NCBI GenBank assembly: GCA_027577415.1 | Contig: JANBQS010000617.1 | Location: forward strand, 1-14,543 | Length of the DNA: 14,543 bases | Source: Coemansia sp. RSA 922 | Taxonomy: Eukaryota; Kickxellomycota; Kickxellomycetes; Kickxellales; Kickxellaceae | Reading direction: 5' to 3' | In this document: positions 1-7,273 of the stretch, piece by piece | How the letters are laid out: each line of letters starts with the position of its first letter | How positions within the stretch are numbered: position 1 is the first letter of the stretch | The notes under the pieces: model-generated | Databases searched by the model: none | What the model was told of the DNA's origin: nothing | What the model saw: only the letters and a program-made list of their open reading frames with translations | Translations under genes and position numbers: made by a program

Positions 1-402
1 AGGGAGAGGCGATCCCCGCACAGACGCTCTCACTGAGCTTGAGATTATCTCGTACAATTGACGAGAATAATGGCCTCCGAAAGCACATGCCGCTTCCACC
101 CCGCACTCCCCTCTCATCGCGCTGCATTTGCAAAAGTCATATGAGCATCAAGGTTCATTTCGCATCGTCTCTGAGGGCCCGAGTATAAAAAGAGCAAGCG
201 CATCCGCCGACACATTCGCACATACTCTGATAACGACACCCCTTTTTTTTCTTCGTTTCTTCTCTCAAAACATTCTTGCTTTTTTTTGTGTTACTGCTTT
301 TCGATCGCCTTCTCTTCCTGGTCCATTTTGCGCAGTTACCTCCTCCCCCCTCTTTGTTTGTCTGTTGACTGCCCTGCAGAACCTCTTTAATTATTATCTA
401 AT
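1..402. other. Upstream region and 5' leader of the acyl-CoA synthetase gene
   Basis: No gene is seen here. The right half is the promoter and leader of the downstream gene: a TATA box at 184-190 followed by a long pyrimidine-rich stretch (about 238-360) running to the ATG at 403. Near the left edge two short inverted repeats overlap: GAGAT/ATCTC (41-45 and 47-51) and CTCGT/ACGAG (49-53 and 61-65), the second pair enclosing a CAATTG at 55-60. Reading frames crossing this stretch have no family resemblance and lack ATG starts. Confidence 0.6.
184..190 (+). promoter_or_regulatory. TATA box of the acyl-CoA synthetase gene
   Basis: TATAAAA lies 213 bp upstream of the ATG at 403. Initiation about 30 bp downstream would give a pyrimidine-rich leader of roughly 185 nt. 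It is assigned by position and sequence only; no transcript data are available. Confidence 0.5.
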
Positions 403-2472
403 ATGCCTTCTGTCGTCAAGCAAAAGTCGTACCGGGTACCAAACTCCGAGGTGCCCGGCAGCACCTACATCCTCCGCCACCCGGACAGCAAGGACTCGCT
501 AGAGGTACCCGGCATCCGCGACAACTATGCCACCAACGTGTTTGGCATGCTGCAAGACTCGGCCAAGAACCACGGCAACCGTGAATTCCTTGGTCGTCGC
601 TCGTACAACCAGCAGACCAACAAGTTTGGCGAATTCCAGTGGATCACCTACAGCGAGGCGTACGAGCGCGTGCTAAAGATTGGCAGCGGCCTGGTTCACG
701 TTCTGAAACGCCACGTACGCCCCGACGATGACATCAACTCCATCACGCGTCTGCCGCTGGGCATGTATGCGCCGAACCGAGTCGAGTGGATTCTGGCGGA
801 CTATGCCGGTCTTTCGCAGAACATGTATACTGTGGCGTTGTACGATACGCTGGGCGCCGATTCCATCGAGTATATTGTCAACCACGCCGAGATTGAGATC
901 CTGGTGTGCTCGCTGGACAAAGTGCCAAAGCTTCTCAAGTTGCGCGAAAAGCTACCAAAGCTCAAGGCCATTGTGAGCATGGATAGCTTTGCGCCCCAGA
1001 CTCCTGACGAGACCCTGCCGAGTCCCTTCAACACGAGCAGCGTTACCGTGCTCAAGCAGTGGGCCGACGCCTCGGGAATCGCACTATACGACCTGCCTGC
1101 CGTCGAGGCCCTGGGTGCCGCTGAGCCCATTCATCCACGTATGCCAAAGACCGACGACGTCTTTTGTCTGTGCTATACTTCGGGTACGACGGGTACGCCC
1201 AAGGCTGCCATGATCATGCACAGCAACATGGACTACGTCCAGCGCGTGGTACCCCAGTTCGTGCCCGTTACTTCCCCGCCCGTTTCCCTGTCGTACTTGC
1301 CTTTGGCGCACATCTACGAGCGATTCTGCCAGATCTATGTCATGTCTTCGGGCGGCAAGATCGGAGTCTTTTCAGGCAACATCCTCAACATCGTCGACGA
1401 CTTGCAGACACTGGGCCCCAACATCTTTAACAGCGTACCTCGCTTGCTCAACCGCATCTATGACCGCTTGGTGGCTGGCACTATCCACGCTCCGGGACTC
1501 ACGGGAGTCATTGCTCGCCGCGCTGTTGCCGACAAGATGGCCAACCTGGCTGCTGGCAAGGGAAACACCCATGCGTTCTGGGACCGTGTTTTGTTCCGCA
1601 AGATCAAGGCGCTACTTGGCGGCAACCTAGAGTTTGTGTTGACTGGCAGCGCGCCTATCGACAAGAACGTGCTGCAGTTCCTGCGCATTTGCTTCTGCTG
1701 CCAGGTCTCCGAGGGCTGGGGTGCCACCGAGACCTGCGGTCTAGGTATCGTCAACACCAAGACTGAAAACCAGGCTGGCCGCGTCGGTGTCCCCCAGCAG
1801 GGCATGGAGCTAAAGCTAGTGGATGTACCAGACATGAAGTACTTTTCCACAGATAAGCCGTGCCCTCGCGGCGAGATGATGGTCCGCGGTCCCTGTGTGT
1901 TTGGCGGTTACTACAAGGACGCCGAGAAGACCAAAGAAACCATTCTTGAGGGCGGCTGGCTAGCCACTGGCGACGTTGGGCGTATCAACGAGGACGGCAC
2001 TGTATCGATTATTGACCGCAAGAAGAATATCTTCAAGCTCTCACAGGGCGAGTACGTGGCTCCCGAGGCCCTAGAGAACATTTACGGTAACGACAGCTAT
2101 ATTCAGCAGGTCTTTGTCCATGGCGACTCGTTGCAGAGCTGCTTGGTCGGCGTCATAGTACCTGACCCCGAGGCTTTTGTCCCTTGGGCGCAGAAGATTG
2201 CTGGCGGCCACAATGACACGCTGGAGGCCCTGTGCCGCAACGAAAAGGTCAATAAGGTTATGGTCGAGCGCTTGGCTACCATGGGTCGCAAGGCCAAGCT
2301 CCAGGGGTACGAGATCCTCAAGGCTATCAAGATCGACCATCGGCCGTTTGATATTGAGACTAATGCCATTCTGACGCCTACGCTGAAACTCAAGCGCAAC
2401 ATTGCCGCCGACTATTATCGCTCCGACATTGACAGCATGTATGCAGCAATTACCTCTACTCAGACAAAGTAG
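403..2472 (+). CDS. Long-chain fatty acid--CoA ligase (acyl-CoA synthetase, FAA/ACSL family)
   Basis: This 689-residue single-exon protein is an adenylate-forming enzyme that activates long-chain fatty acids: ATP + fatty acid + CoA gives acyl-CoA + AMP + PPi. That feeds lipid synthesis, beta-oxidation and fatty-acid uptake. The AMP-binding signature TSGTTGTPK is at 259-267 and the second core motif GWGATETCG at 438-446. The FACS signature runs from GGWLATGD (517-524) through DRKKNIFKLSQGEY (538-551). The C-terminal LTPTLKLKRN (657-666) carries the expected catalytic lysine, most likely Lys662. Length matches yeast Faa1/Faa4 (about 700). There is no N-terminal membrane anchor and the C-terminus (QTK) is not a PTS1, so a peroxisomal form by that route is not supported. 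The ATG is the first in frame after the TATA box and leader. The family is certain; which FAA paralogue it equals is not. Confidence 0.96.
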   Translation: MPSVVKQKSYRVPNSEVPGSTYILRHPDSKDSLEVPGIRDNYATNVFGMLQDSAKNHGNREFLGRRSYNQQTNKFGEFQWITYSEAYERVLKIGSGLVHVLKRHVRPDDDINSITRLPLGMYAPNRVEWILADYAGLSQNMYTVALYDTLGADSIEYIVNHAEIEILVCSLDKVPKLLKLREKLPKLKAIVSMDSFAPQTPDETLPSPFNTSSVTVLKQWADASGIALYDLPAVEALGAAEPIHPRMPKTDDVFCLCYTSGTTGTPKAAMIMHSNMDYVQRVVPQFVPVTSPPVSLSYLPLAHIYERFCQIYVMSSGGKIGVFSGNILNIVDDLQTLGPNIFNSVPRLLNRIYDRLVAGTIHAPGLTGVIARRAVADKMANLAAGKGNTHAFWDRVLFRKIKALLGGNLEFVLTGSAPIDKNVLQFLRICFCCQVSEGWGATETCGLGIVNTKTENQAGRVGVPQQGMELKLVDVPDMKYFSTDKPCPRGEMMVRGPCVFGGYYKDAEKTKETILEGGWLATGDVGRINEDGTVSIIDRKKNIFKLSQGEYVAPEALENIYGNDSYIQQVFVHGDSLQSCLVGVIVPDPEAFVPWAQKIAGGHNDTLEALCRNEKVNKVMVERLATMGRKAKLQGYEILKAIKIDHRPFDIETNAILTPTLKLKRNIAADYYRSDIDSMYAAITSTQTK

Positions 2473-2678
2473 TTTTTCCCTACTATTCCTTTAACATGTA
2501 TTTTGCTATATCAAACACAACTTGAGCGATCAATATGCATGTCGTGCTGCCATAACTTGATTTTGGTGACAAGCAGGCGAAGTGGAGCTGCGTATGAGCC
2601 GAGCTGGATCTGCTACTTTTTTATTTTAAAAAACATAGTTCATTGTTTCTGTTGCCTTTCTATCTTTAACTTTTTTTT

Positions 2679-3839
2679 ATGCCACGTCTACCTGTCACGC
2701 TAGTGGAGGCCAGCTCCAAGGGAGCAGTTGCTTTTATCTTTGGCGCCAATTTCCACGTTACCGACAGCGCTGGCAAGGTTATTGCATCGACCATCGCCAA
2801 TAGACAAAACGACCAAGTAGCAAAGATTGAGAGTCCCAGCAAGGGCAACATCCGAGCCGGGGCATTTAGCCGGGACGGTTCTCTGTTTGCCATATGTACT
2901 GTGGACAAGGGACTGTACGTCTACGAGACCGAGAACTGGAAGACGGTTCGCAGCCTAGACAGCGAAAAGCGCTGTAACGCACTGGCCATAGACCCTAGTG
3001 GCGACGTTTTGGTAACTGCTGACAAATTTGGTGACGCGTATTGGGTGGGTATATTCCCGGATACTGCAGAAAAGCCCCACATCCTGCTAGGACATGTGTC
3101 TAACCTTTGCGCGATTGATTTTTCGTTTAACGAGCCGCCCTATGTGTTGACCTGCGATCGCGATGAAAAGCTGCGTGTTAGCAGGTTTCCGAATGCCTAC
3201 AACATTCAGTCGTTTGGCTTGGGTCATACCGAGTTTATCACCTCTGTGGCTCCCGCACGCTTTGCCATAGACAATGCTGTCACTGCTTCGGGTGATGGCA
3301 CCCTGAGGCTTTGGAATATGCATACTGGCGAGCTGCTACAGACCGTGGAGATGAGCAAGTATTTGGCCAAATACTATGAGAGCGGTGCAGCGGTGTGCGG
3401 TGAAAATACCTATGAAGATAGGACTGCCGCCAACCAGCGGTATGGTATTCTCCGTGTTCGCGCTGTCGATGCGATAGAGTCGTTTGTTGCTGTCGTTGAG
3501 AGAATCCCTGCGGTCTTGGTGTTCCCGTTCCGTCAGGGCAAACTTGGCGAGCCACAGGTTATTGATATTGCCCAGCCACCTACCGATGTCGGTGTTCTGG
3601 GAGACCGTCTAGTTGTCTCATACACACCAAAGGCCAGTGGTGAGCTCGTTGCTGTGCTAAAATATGACGGAAACCAGTACGTGGCTGACGATGAATTGAC
3701 TACCGCCTTGTCTTTGAACGTCACGACTATGGAGACCGAAACAGTGCCAAAGATTGCATCGATCTTTGTTTGGGGAAACAAGATGTACTTGGAACGGCCC
3801 AAAGGCGAAGAAGGCGACGAGCATGACGAGCAAGAGTAA
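2679..3839 (+). CDS. TRM82: tRNA (guanine-N7-)-methyltransferase non-catalytic WD40 subunit (Trm82/WDR4)
   Basis: This 386-residue single-exon beta-propeller protein is the structural partner of the methyltransferase Trm8/METTL1, which makes m7G at position 46 of many tRNAs. The family-specific stretch is in the middle: LGH at 137-139, then DRDEKLRVSRFPNAYNIQSF (160-179) and LGHTEF (181-186). The matching region of human WDR4 reads very similarly. A clear WD repeat, SGDGTLRLWNMHTGELL, starts at 204. The N-terminal ADKFGDAYW segment is also typical of the family. The protein is somewhat shorter than yeast Trm82 (444) and close to human WDR4 (412); the C-terminus ends in an acidic tail. The start follows a T-run, so its context is weak, but no other in-frame ATG lies upstream. 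Only 206 bp separate it from the acyl-CoA synthetase stop. Trm8 itself is not in the window. Confidence 0.93.
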   Translation: MPRLPVTLVEASSKGAVAFIFGANFHVTDSAGKVIASTIANRQNDQVAKIESPSKGNIRAGAFSRDGSLFAICTVDKGLYVYETENWKTVRSLDSEKRCNALAIDPSGDVLVTADKFGDAYWVGIFPDTAEKPHILLGHVSNLCAIDFSFNEPPYVLTCDRDEKLRVSRFPNAYNIQSFGLGHTEFITSVAPARFAIDNAVTASGDGTLRLWNMHTGELLQTVEMSKYLAKYYESGAAVCGENTYEDRTAANQRYGILRVRAVDAIESFVAVVERIPAVLVFPFRQGKLGEPQVIDIAQPPTDVGVLGDRLVVSYTPKASGELVAVLKYDGNQYVADDELTTALSLNVTTMETETVPKIASIFVWGNKMYLERPKGEEGDEHDEQE

Positions 3840-3879
3840 ACTCTACCTTTATGTGATAAATGCAATTACCAAGGCAACA

Positions 3880-3885
3880 AATAAA
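3880..3885 (+). terminator. Poly(A) signal of TRM82
   Basis: AATAAA lies 41 nt after the TRM82 stop codon on the same strand. It faces the poly(A) signal of the minus-strand micro-gene at 3969-3974, so the two 3' ends converge within about 90 bp. Confidence 0.6.
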
Positions 3886-3968
3886 ATTATAGTGATTGCG
3901 TTAAACGTTGATGACATATCCCGAGCACACACTTTGTTAAATGAGAATTCTAAATGTTTAAAGCATTA

Positions 3969-3974
3969 TTTATT
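3969..3974 (-). terminator. Poly(A) signal of the secreted micropeptide gene
   Basis: The plus strand reads TTTATT, giving AATAAA on the minus strand 35 nt after the stop codon of the 29-codon gene at 4009-4098. This spacing limits the transcript to roughly 190 nt and leaves little room for a further exon. Confidence 0.5.
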
Positions 3975-4008
3975 TGTTGATTAATGGTTAACAGGTGGAG
4001 GGGAGAGT

Positions 4009-4098
4009 CTAGGGCCAGGGTCCGAGCCAGACGACCTGGGCGTTGGCAGTTGCGGCGGCGACAACGACGATGGCAAGGAGGGTAGCGTAGGCGTTCAT
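4009..4098 (-). CDS. Putative secreted micropeptide: 20-residue signal sequence plus 9-residue peptide
   Basis: This 29-codon reading frame was found by reading the minus strand. Residues 1-20 form a textbook signal peptide: a short polar start (MNAYAT), a hydrophobic core of Leu, Ile, Val and Ala, then ANA at 18-20, an ideal A-x-A cleavage site. The predicted mature peptide is QVVWLGPWP, with two Trp, two Pro and an N-terminal Gln that could cyclise. Support beyond the frame: a TATA box at 4168-4175, a CA-rich leader, a good ATG context (A at -3), 23 of 29 codons ending in G or C (19 in C) inside AT-rich flanks, and an AATAAA 35 nt past the stop. No plausible splice donor (GTAAG type) is present, so a first exon of a larger protein is less likely. 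Function is unknown: a signalling, defence or pheromone-like peptide is conceivable, and a decayed secreted-protein gene is the main alternative. Confidence 0.6.
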   Translation of the reverse strand: MNAYATLLAIVVVAAATANAQVVWLGPWP

Positions 4099-4659
4099 GG
4101 TTAGAGAATTGTTAGTTGGTTTGTTGATAATGTTTTGTTGGGAGGGTGAGACGTGGACACATCCTCCTTTATATACTCATTTGTCGTGCGATCATTACAC
4201 TCGCTTCTTTATTAGTACGCATGTATTCTGAAACATACGCACAAACATACAATAGAAATTCACGGTATTATCGGCAATTAAATGAAATATCTCTGCAATT
4301 GCACTATTACGTAGGTCATGATATTGTCATCAATAGCTGTATTTTCAAATCATCGGCAAGTGGCAATTGTACCAAAATGAAAGCTGATACAACATGTCCA
4401 CATGGTGCAAATACGCTGAAAGTGTGTCCTATTGTGTGAATTGGCACACACACTCTGGCTCATTTGAATGCCTGCCTATTCTACAAAGCGGATAGATTAC
4501 AATTGTAGCAACATCGAAACAGGTATAACTGGATTTAACTGGACAGTGGAGCAATCGAGATGTAACGGTTTAATTTCAATATTTTGCAATATTACACGGA
4601 ATCTAGGTGTATTTATCAAAAATAATCCAAGTAGCAAGTTTCTTTTTGTATTTTTCATT
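4099..4659. other. AT-rich intergenic region: micropeptide promoter and 3' flank of the kinase gene
   Basis: No protein gene is supported here. Reading frames across it are AT-rich and have no family features. The left part holds the leader and TATA box of the minus-strand micropeptide gene. Further right are three CAATTG hexamers (4296-4301, 4364-4369, 4500-4505), two of them inside perfect 10-bp palindromes (4294-4303 and 4498-4507). There is also a TGTGTG-N6-CACACA inverted repeat at 4433-4450. The right end is the 3' flank of the kinase gene; no clean AATAAA was found for it. Confidence 0.55.
4168..4175 (-). promoter_or_regulatory. TATA box of the secreted micropeptide gene
   Basis: The minus strand reads TATATAAA, followed by G. 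It is 77 bp upstream of the micropeptide ATG (4096-4098). Initiation about 30 bp downstream would leave a leader of roughly 45 nt that is rich in C and A and looks unstructured, like leaders of strongly expressed fungal genes. Confidence 0.55.
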
Positions 4660-6667
4660 TTACGCGATATAGCGGCGCTTAAGCAAAGTGGCCTCTCCCA
4701 TGTTGAGAGAAAACAGCCCAGCGTTATTGCCAGACTGAATACCGCCATTTTGCTTGTTGCGAGCATTGCGGTTCTTCTTCGAGGGCAGGTCCAAGACTCG
4801 CGAGATAAAGCTCAGATCCGCATCAGCAGCATGCACATCGACAGGGTCACCCTGAGTGCCCTGCCAGCAGTGACGCGCCTGGATAGGAGTAGCAACAGCC
4901 TGGATGTTGACCCAGCCGTTAGCCAAGTTCTGAGTGCGCGGAGTTTGTGGCTCACGAACACGCGAGCGGCCCAAAAAGTCGGCATGCTGAGGGCCAGGGC
5001 TCTTGACGCCGTGCTGGCCAAAGGCAGCATCCCACGCCGGCGTGCTCGCATAGCGTAGATGTGCTTGCTCGTCGTCGCCCAGACGGCGCATGGCATACGC
5101 CAAGTCGTACGCGTTCTTCATCGTGTTGCGCGGCGAGAACTGAGCCTGGTCGGCGGCCTGCGCAGTGCTAATAAGCGGCTGGCGGAGTGTCAAGTGAGTC
5201 ATGCGATTAACGGTGCGACGCTTGTTGACCGATGAGCGGGCAGCGGCAGCAACAGCAGCGCTGTCGTACATCTCGTTCAAACCATCGACAATCCACGGGT
5301 GGCGCATAAAGTCCTGGATCGTGTAGCGGCGAGCCGGGTTCAGCTCCAGCAGCATGCTGACCAAGTGCTTGACCTGCGGGTTGACGTCATCCCACCACGG
5401 CGACAGGAACTCGTACTGCCCCAAAGCGACCTTGCGAGTCAAAACCTTGACGTCCTCGTCATAAAAGGGCGGAAACCCGCAGACCATGGCGTAAAGCATG
5501 CAGCCCAAGCCCCACATGTCAACAGCCTTTGTGTAGAGCTCGTCACGCACGACCTCAGGCGCAGCATAGCCAGCAGTACCACAAGGTGTGTGCGTGGACT
5601 GGTTCCAGACGACCTTGCTGAGGCCAAAGTCAATGAGCTTTACGCGGCCAATACCGCCACCGCCAACGCCAGGCACAAAAATCCCTTCCTCCATCTTCTC
5701 GCTAGTGTCGCCCTGGCGCTGCTTTTCCTTGGCTCCCGAAGACACTACTGGGATGGGCTCAAAGACAACGTTTTCGAGCTTGAGATCGCGCTGCACAATG
5801 CCGTTGGCATGCAGGTACTGTACGGCCTCTGCAACTTGAATTATGACATGACGTGTCAGCCGCTCGCCCAAGTACGTCAGCTGTAGTACGCGGTCAAACA
5901 GCTCGCCGCCCTCGGCAAATTCCATGACCAGGTAGTAATAGTCGCGCGACTCGCAAAATCCAATAAGCTTGATAATGCGGGGGTGGCGCAGGCTCTCCAT
6001 GATGGCGACTTCCTTGTGGATGTTGGCTATCTGGACTGGCGTCAAACCTGACTTGCAAATGGCCTTGATGGCCACCTCCTCACTCGTAGCATCTTGGCGC
6101 GCGCGGTAGACCTTGCTGAATGCGCCTCTAAAGACATGTAAAAAAAAAAAGTGTGGAGGCAATTAGAGCAAGCTAGACAATGCAAAGTGAGCATGCAAAA
6201 CAAAGGGCAGAAAAGCACTGTCACATGGCGAGGCAGGGGCGCTTCAGGGAGCACGCGAACAATGTAATATCCCAAGTGAGAAGGACTACCTACTCTCCTA
6301 TCCTGCTTATGACCGTGTATCCCTCAATCGACGGGAATCCGTTACCCTCAGCGTCAGCACCGTGTGTAACACCAGCGTTGGAGTTCCTGCGGTTGTTTGA
6401 GCGGGTCTTGGCGGCCTGTTCCGCCGCGCTGTCGTCCTCGTCGCTGCTTTCCAGCATGTACAGCGTCTCCTTCAGACCGCTGATAGAGCGCCGGCGGCGA
6501 CCTCCGCCCGTAAGGCTGTTGGTCGTGCCAAACGTTTTGCTGCGAATGTCCATGTCCTCTATCTCAACCGCCGCCATTTGCTGAGCCCCACGGCGGCCGG
6601 TCGCGCGGTAGGTGGTGGCATTGGCCTTGGAGGAATCGCCACTTGATCTGTTGCTAAAGATGCCCAT
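4660..6667 (-). CDS. Rck2/Srk1-like MAPK-activated (CAMK group) protein kinase, QRD variant
   Basis: There are two exons: 6667-6294 and 6127-4660, joined in phase 2 across a 166-nt intron, giving 613 residues. The join restores the glycine loop RIGEGAFSKVY (121-132). Other kinase landmarks are VAIK with Lys146, alpha-C Glu164, catalytic-loop Asp239, DFG at 291-293 and APE at 314-316. Between the catalytic loop and DFG sits a long insert with PGVGGGGIGRVK (277-288), a feature of fungal Rck2/Srk1 kinases, which act below the Hog1/Sty1 stress MAPK on translation and cell-cycle targets. Thr305-Pro306 in the activation loop is the expected MAPK site, and the extreme C-terminus carries LLKRR (606-610), like the MAPK docking motif of mammalian MAPKAP kinases. 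The odd feature is Gln237 where HRD kinases have His (codon CAG at 5791-5793). The N-terminal 115 residues are Ser-, Arg- and acid-rich and look disordered. Confidence 0.9.
6128..6293 (-). other. Intron of the kinase gene
   Basis: The donor GTAGGT begins at 6293 and the acceptor TTTAG ends at 6128, preceded by a run of T residues. A CTCTAAT branch-point candidate lies about 36 nt from the acceptor (6162-6168). Removal gives GA + A = Glu125 and an unbroken glycine loop, which fixes the boundaries. Confidence 0.9.
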
Positions 6668-7273
6668 TTATAAAGAGAAAAAAGAAAGTATAGTCTATGC
6701 TGTGGTATGTGTATCTGTGCGTACGCGCGAGGTGAACAAGAAAAAAAGTCAAGAAAAAAGTATTGTTAAACTAAGACAACAAACGATGATGCTGAGATAC
6801 GGAAAAGGAAAGAAAGGGGAAGAGAAGAGGTGATGCAGTTCTATCGCAGTAAGAAGATATGTCAAGAGCGCAGGGGAAAAAGGGTATCGATAGGGACGAA
6901 GGGTGGTGGTGGCGCTTCTGCGTTTAATTATTTAGAGGCGTGATAAGAGATGCAAATGTGAGAAAGCGATAGAAGCGGGTGCAAGAGACAGAGGCAGCCA
7001 CCAAGTATTCAAGGTGGCTTCCTAGTTTTCACAGGAAGGTTTTTGCAACAGAAAGAAATAAACACAAAGCAAGTAGATACTCTTTGTGAAGTTGGCTACT
7101 TTCTGATTCATGTCAATCACCCAAACAGTCAGTCAGAGCGCGAATCCCCTTCTCCCCTGCCACATCCAAGTCGTTTGCGGGCTTTTAAGCGGGCTGGATA
7201 ACTCCAAAGTTACATTTTTTTTTTTCAACCAAATACACCAACTATGTACAAAATATTTTTTTTAAAAAACTAT
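6668..7273. other. Intergenic region: kinase promoter and 3' flank of the forkhead gene
   Basis: No gene is seen. On the minus strand the sequence next to the kinase ATG is a long pyrimidine-rich leader or promoter (about 6668-6840). Two short hairpins share an arm: AGCCACC/GGTGGCT (6996-7002 and 7013-7019) and CTTCCT/AGGAAG (7018-7023 and 7033-7038). The right end is the forkhead gene 3' flank, with A/T homopolymer runs around 7216-7267. No clear AATAAA for that gene was found. Confidence 0.55.

Noticed and set aside
128..502. Plus-strand frame overlapping the start of the acyl-CoA synthetase gene
   Set aside because: It has no ATG start, runs through the TATA box and pyrimidine-rich leader, and overlaps a certain gene in another frame.
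4146..4439. 97-codon plus-strand frame over the micropeptide promoter
   Set aside because: AT-rich composition, no family features, and it lies on the promoter of a better-supported minus-strand gene.
4468..5058. 196-codon plus-strand frame antisense to the kinase 3' end
   Set aside because: Most of it is the complement of certain kinase coding sequence; the AT-rich first part shows no domain.
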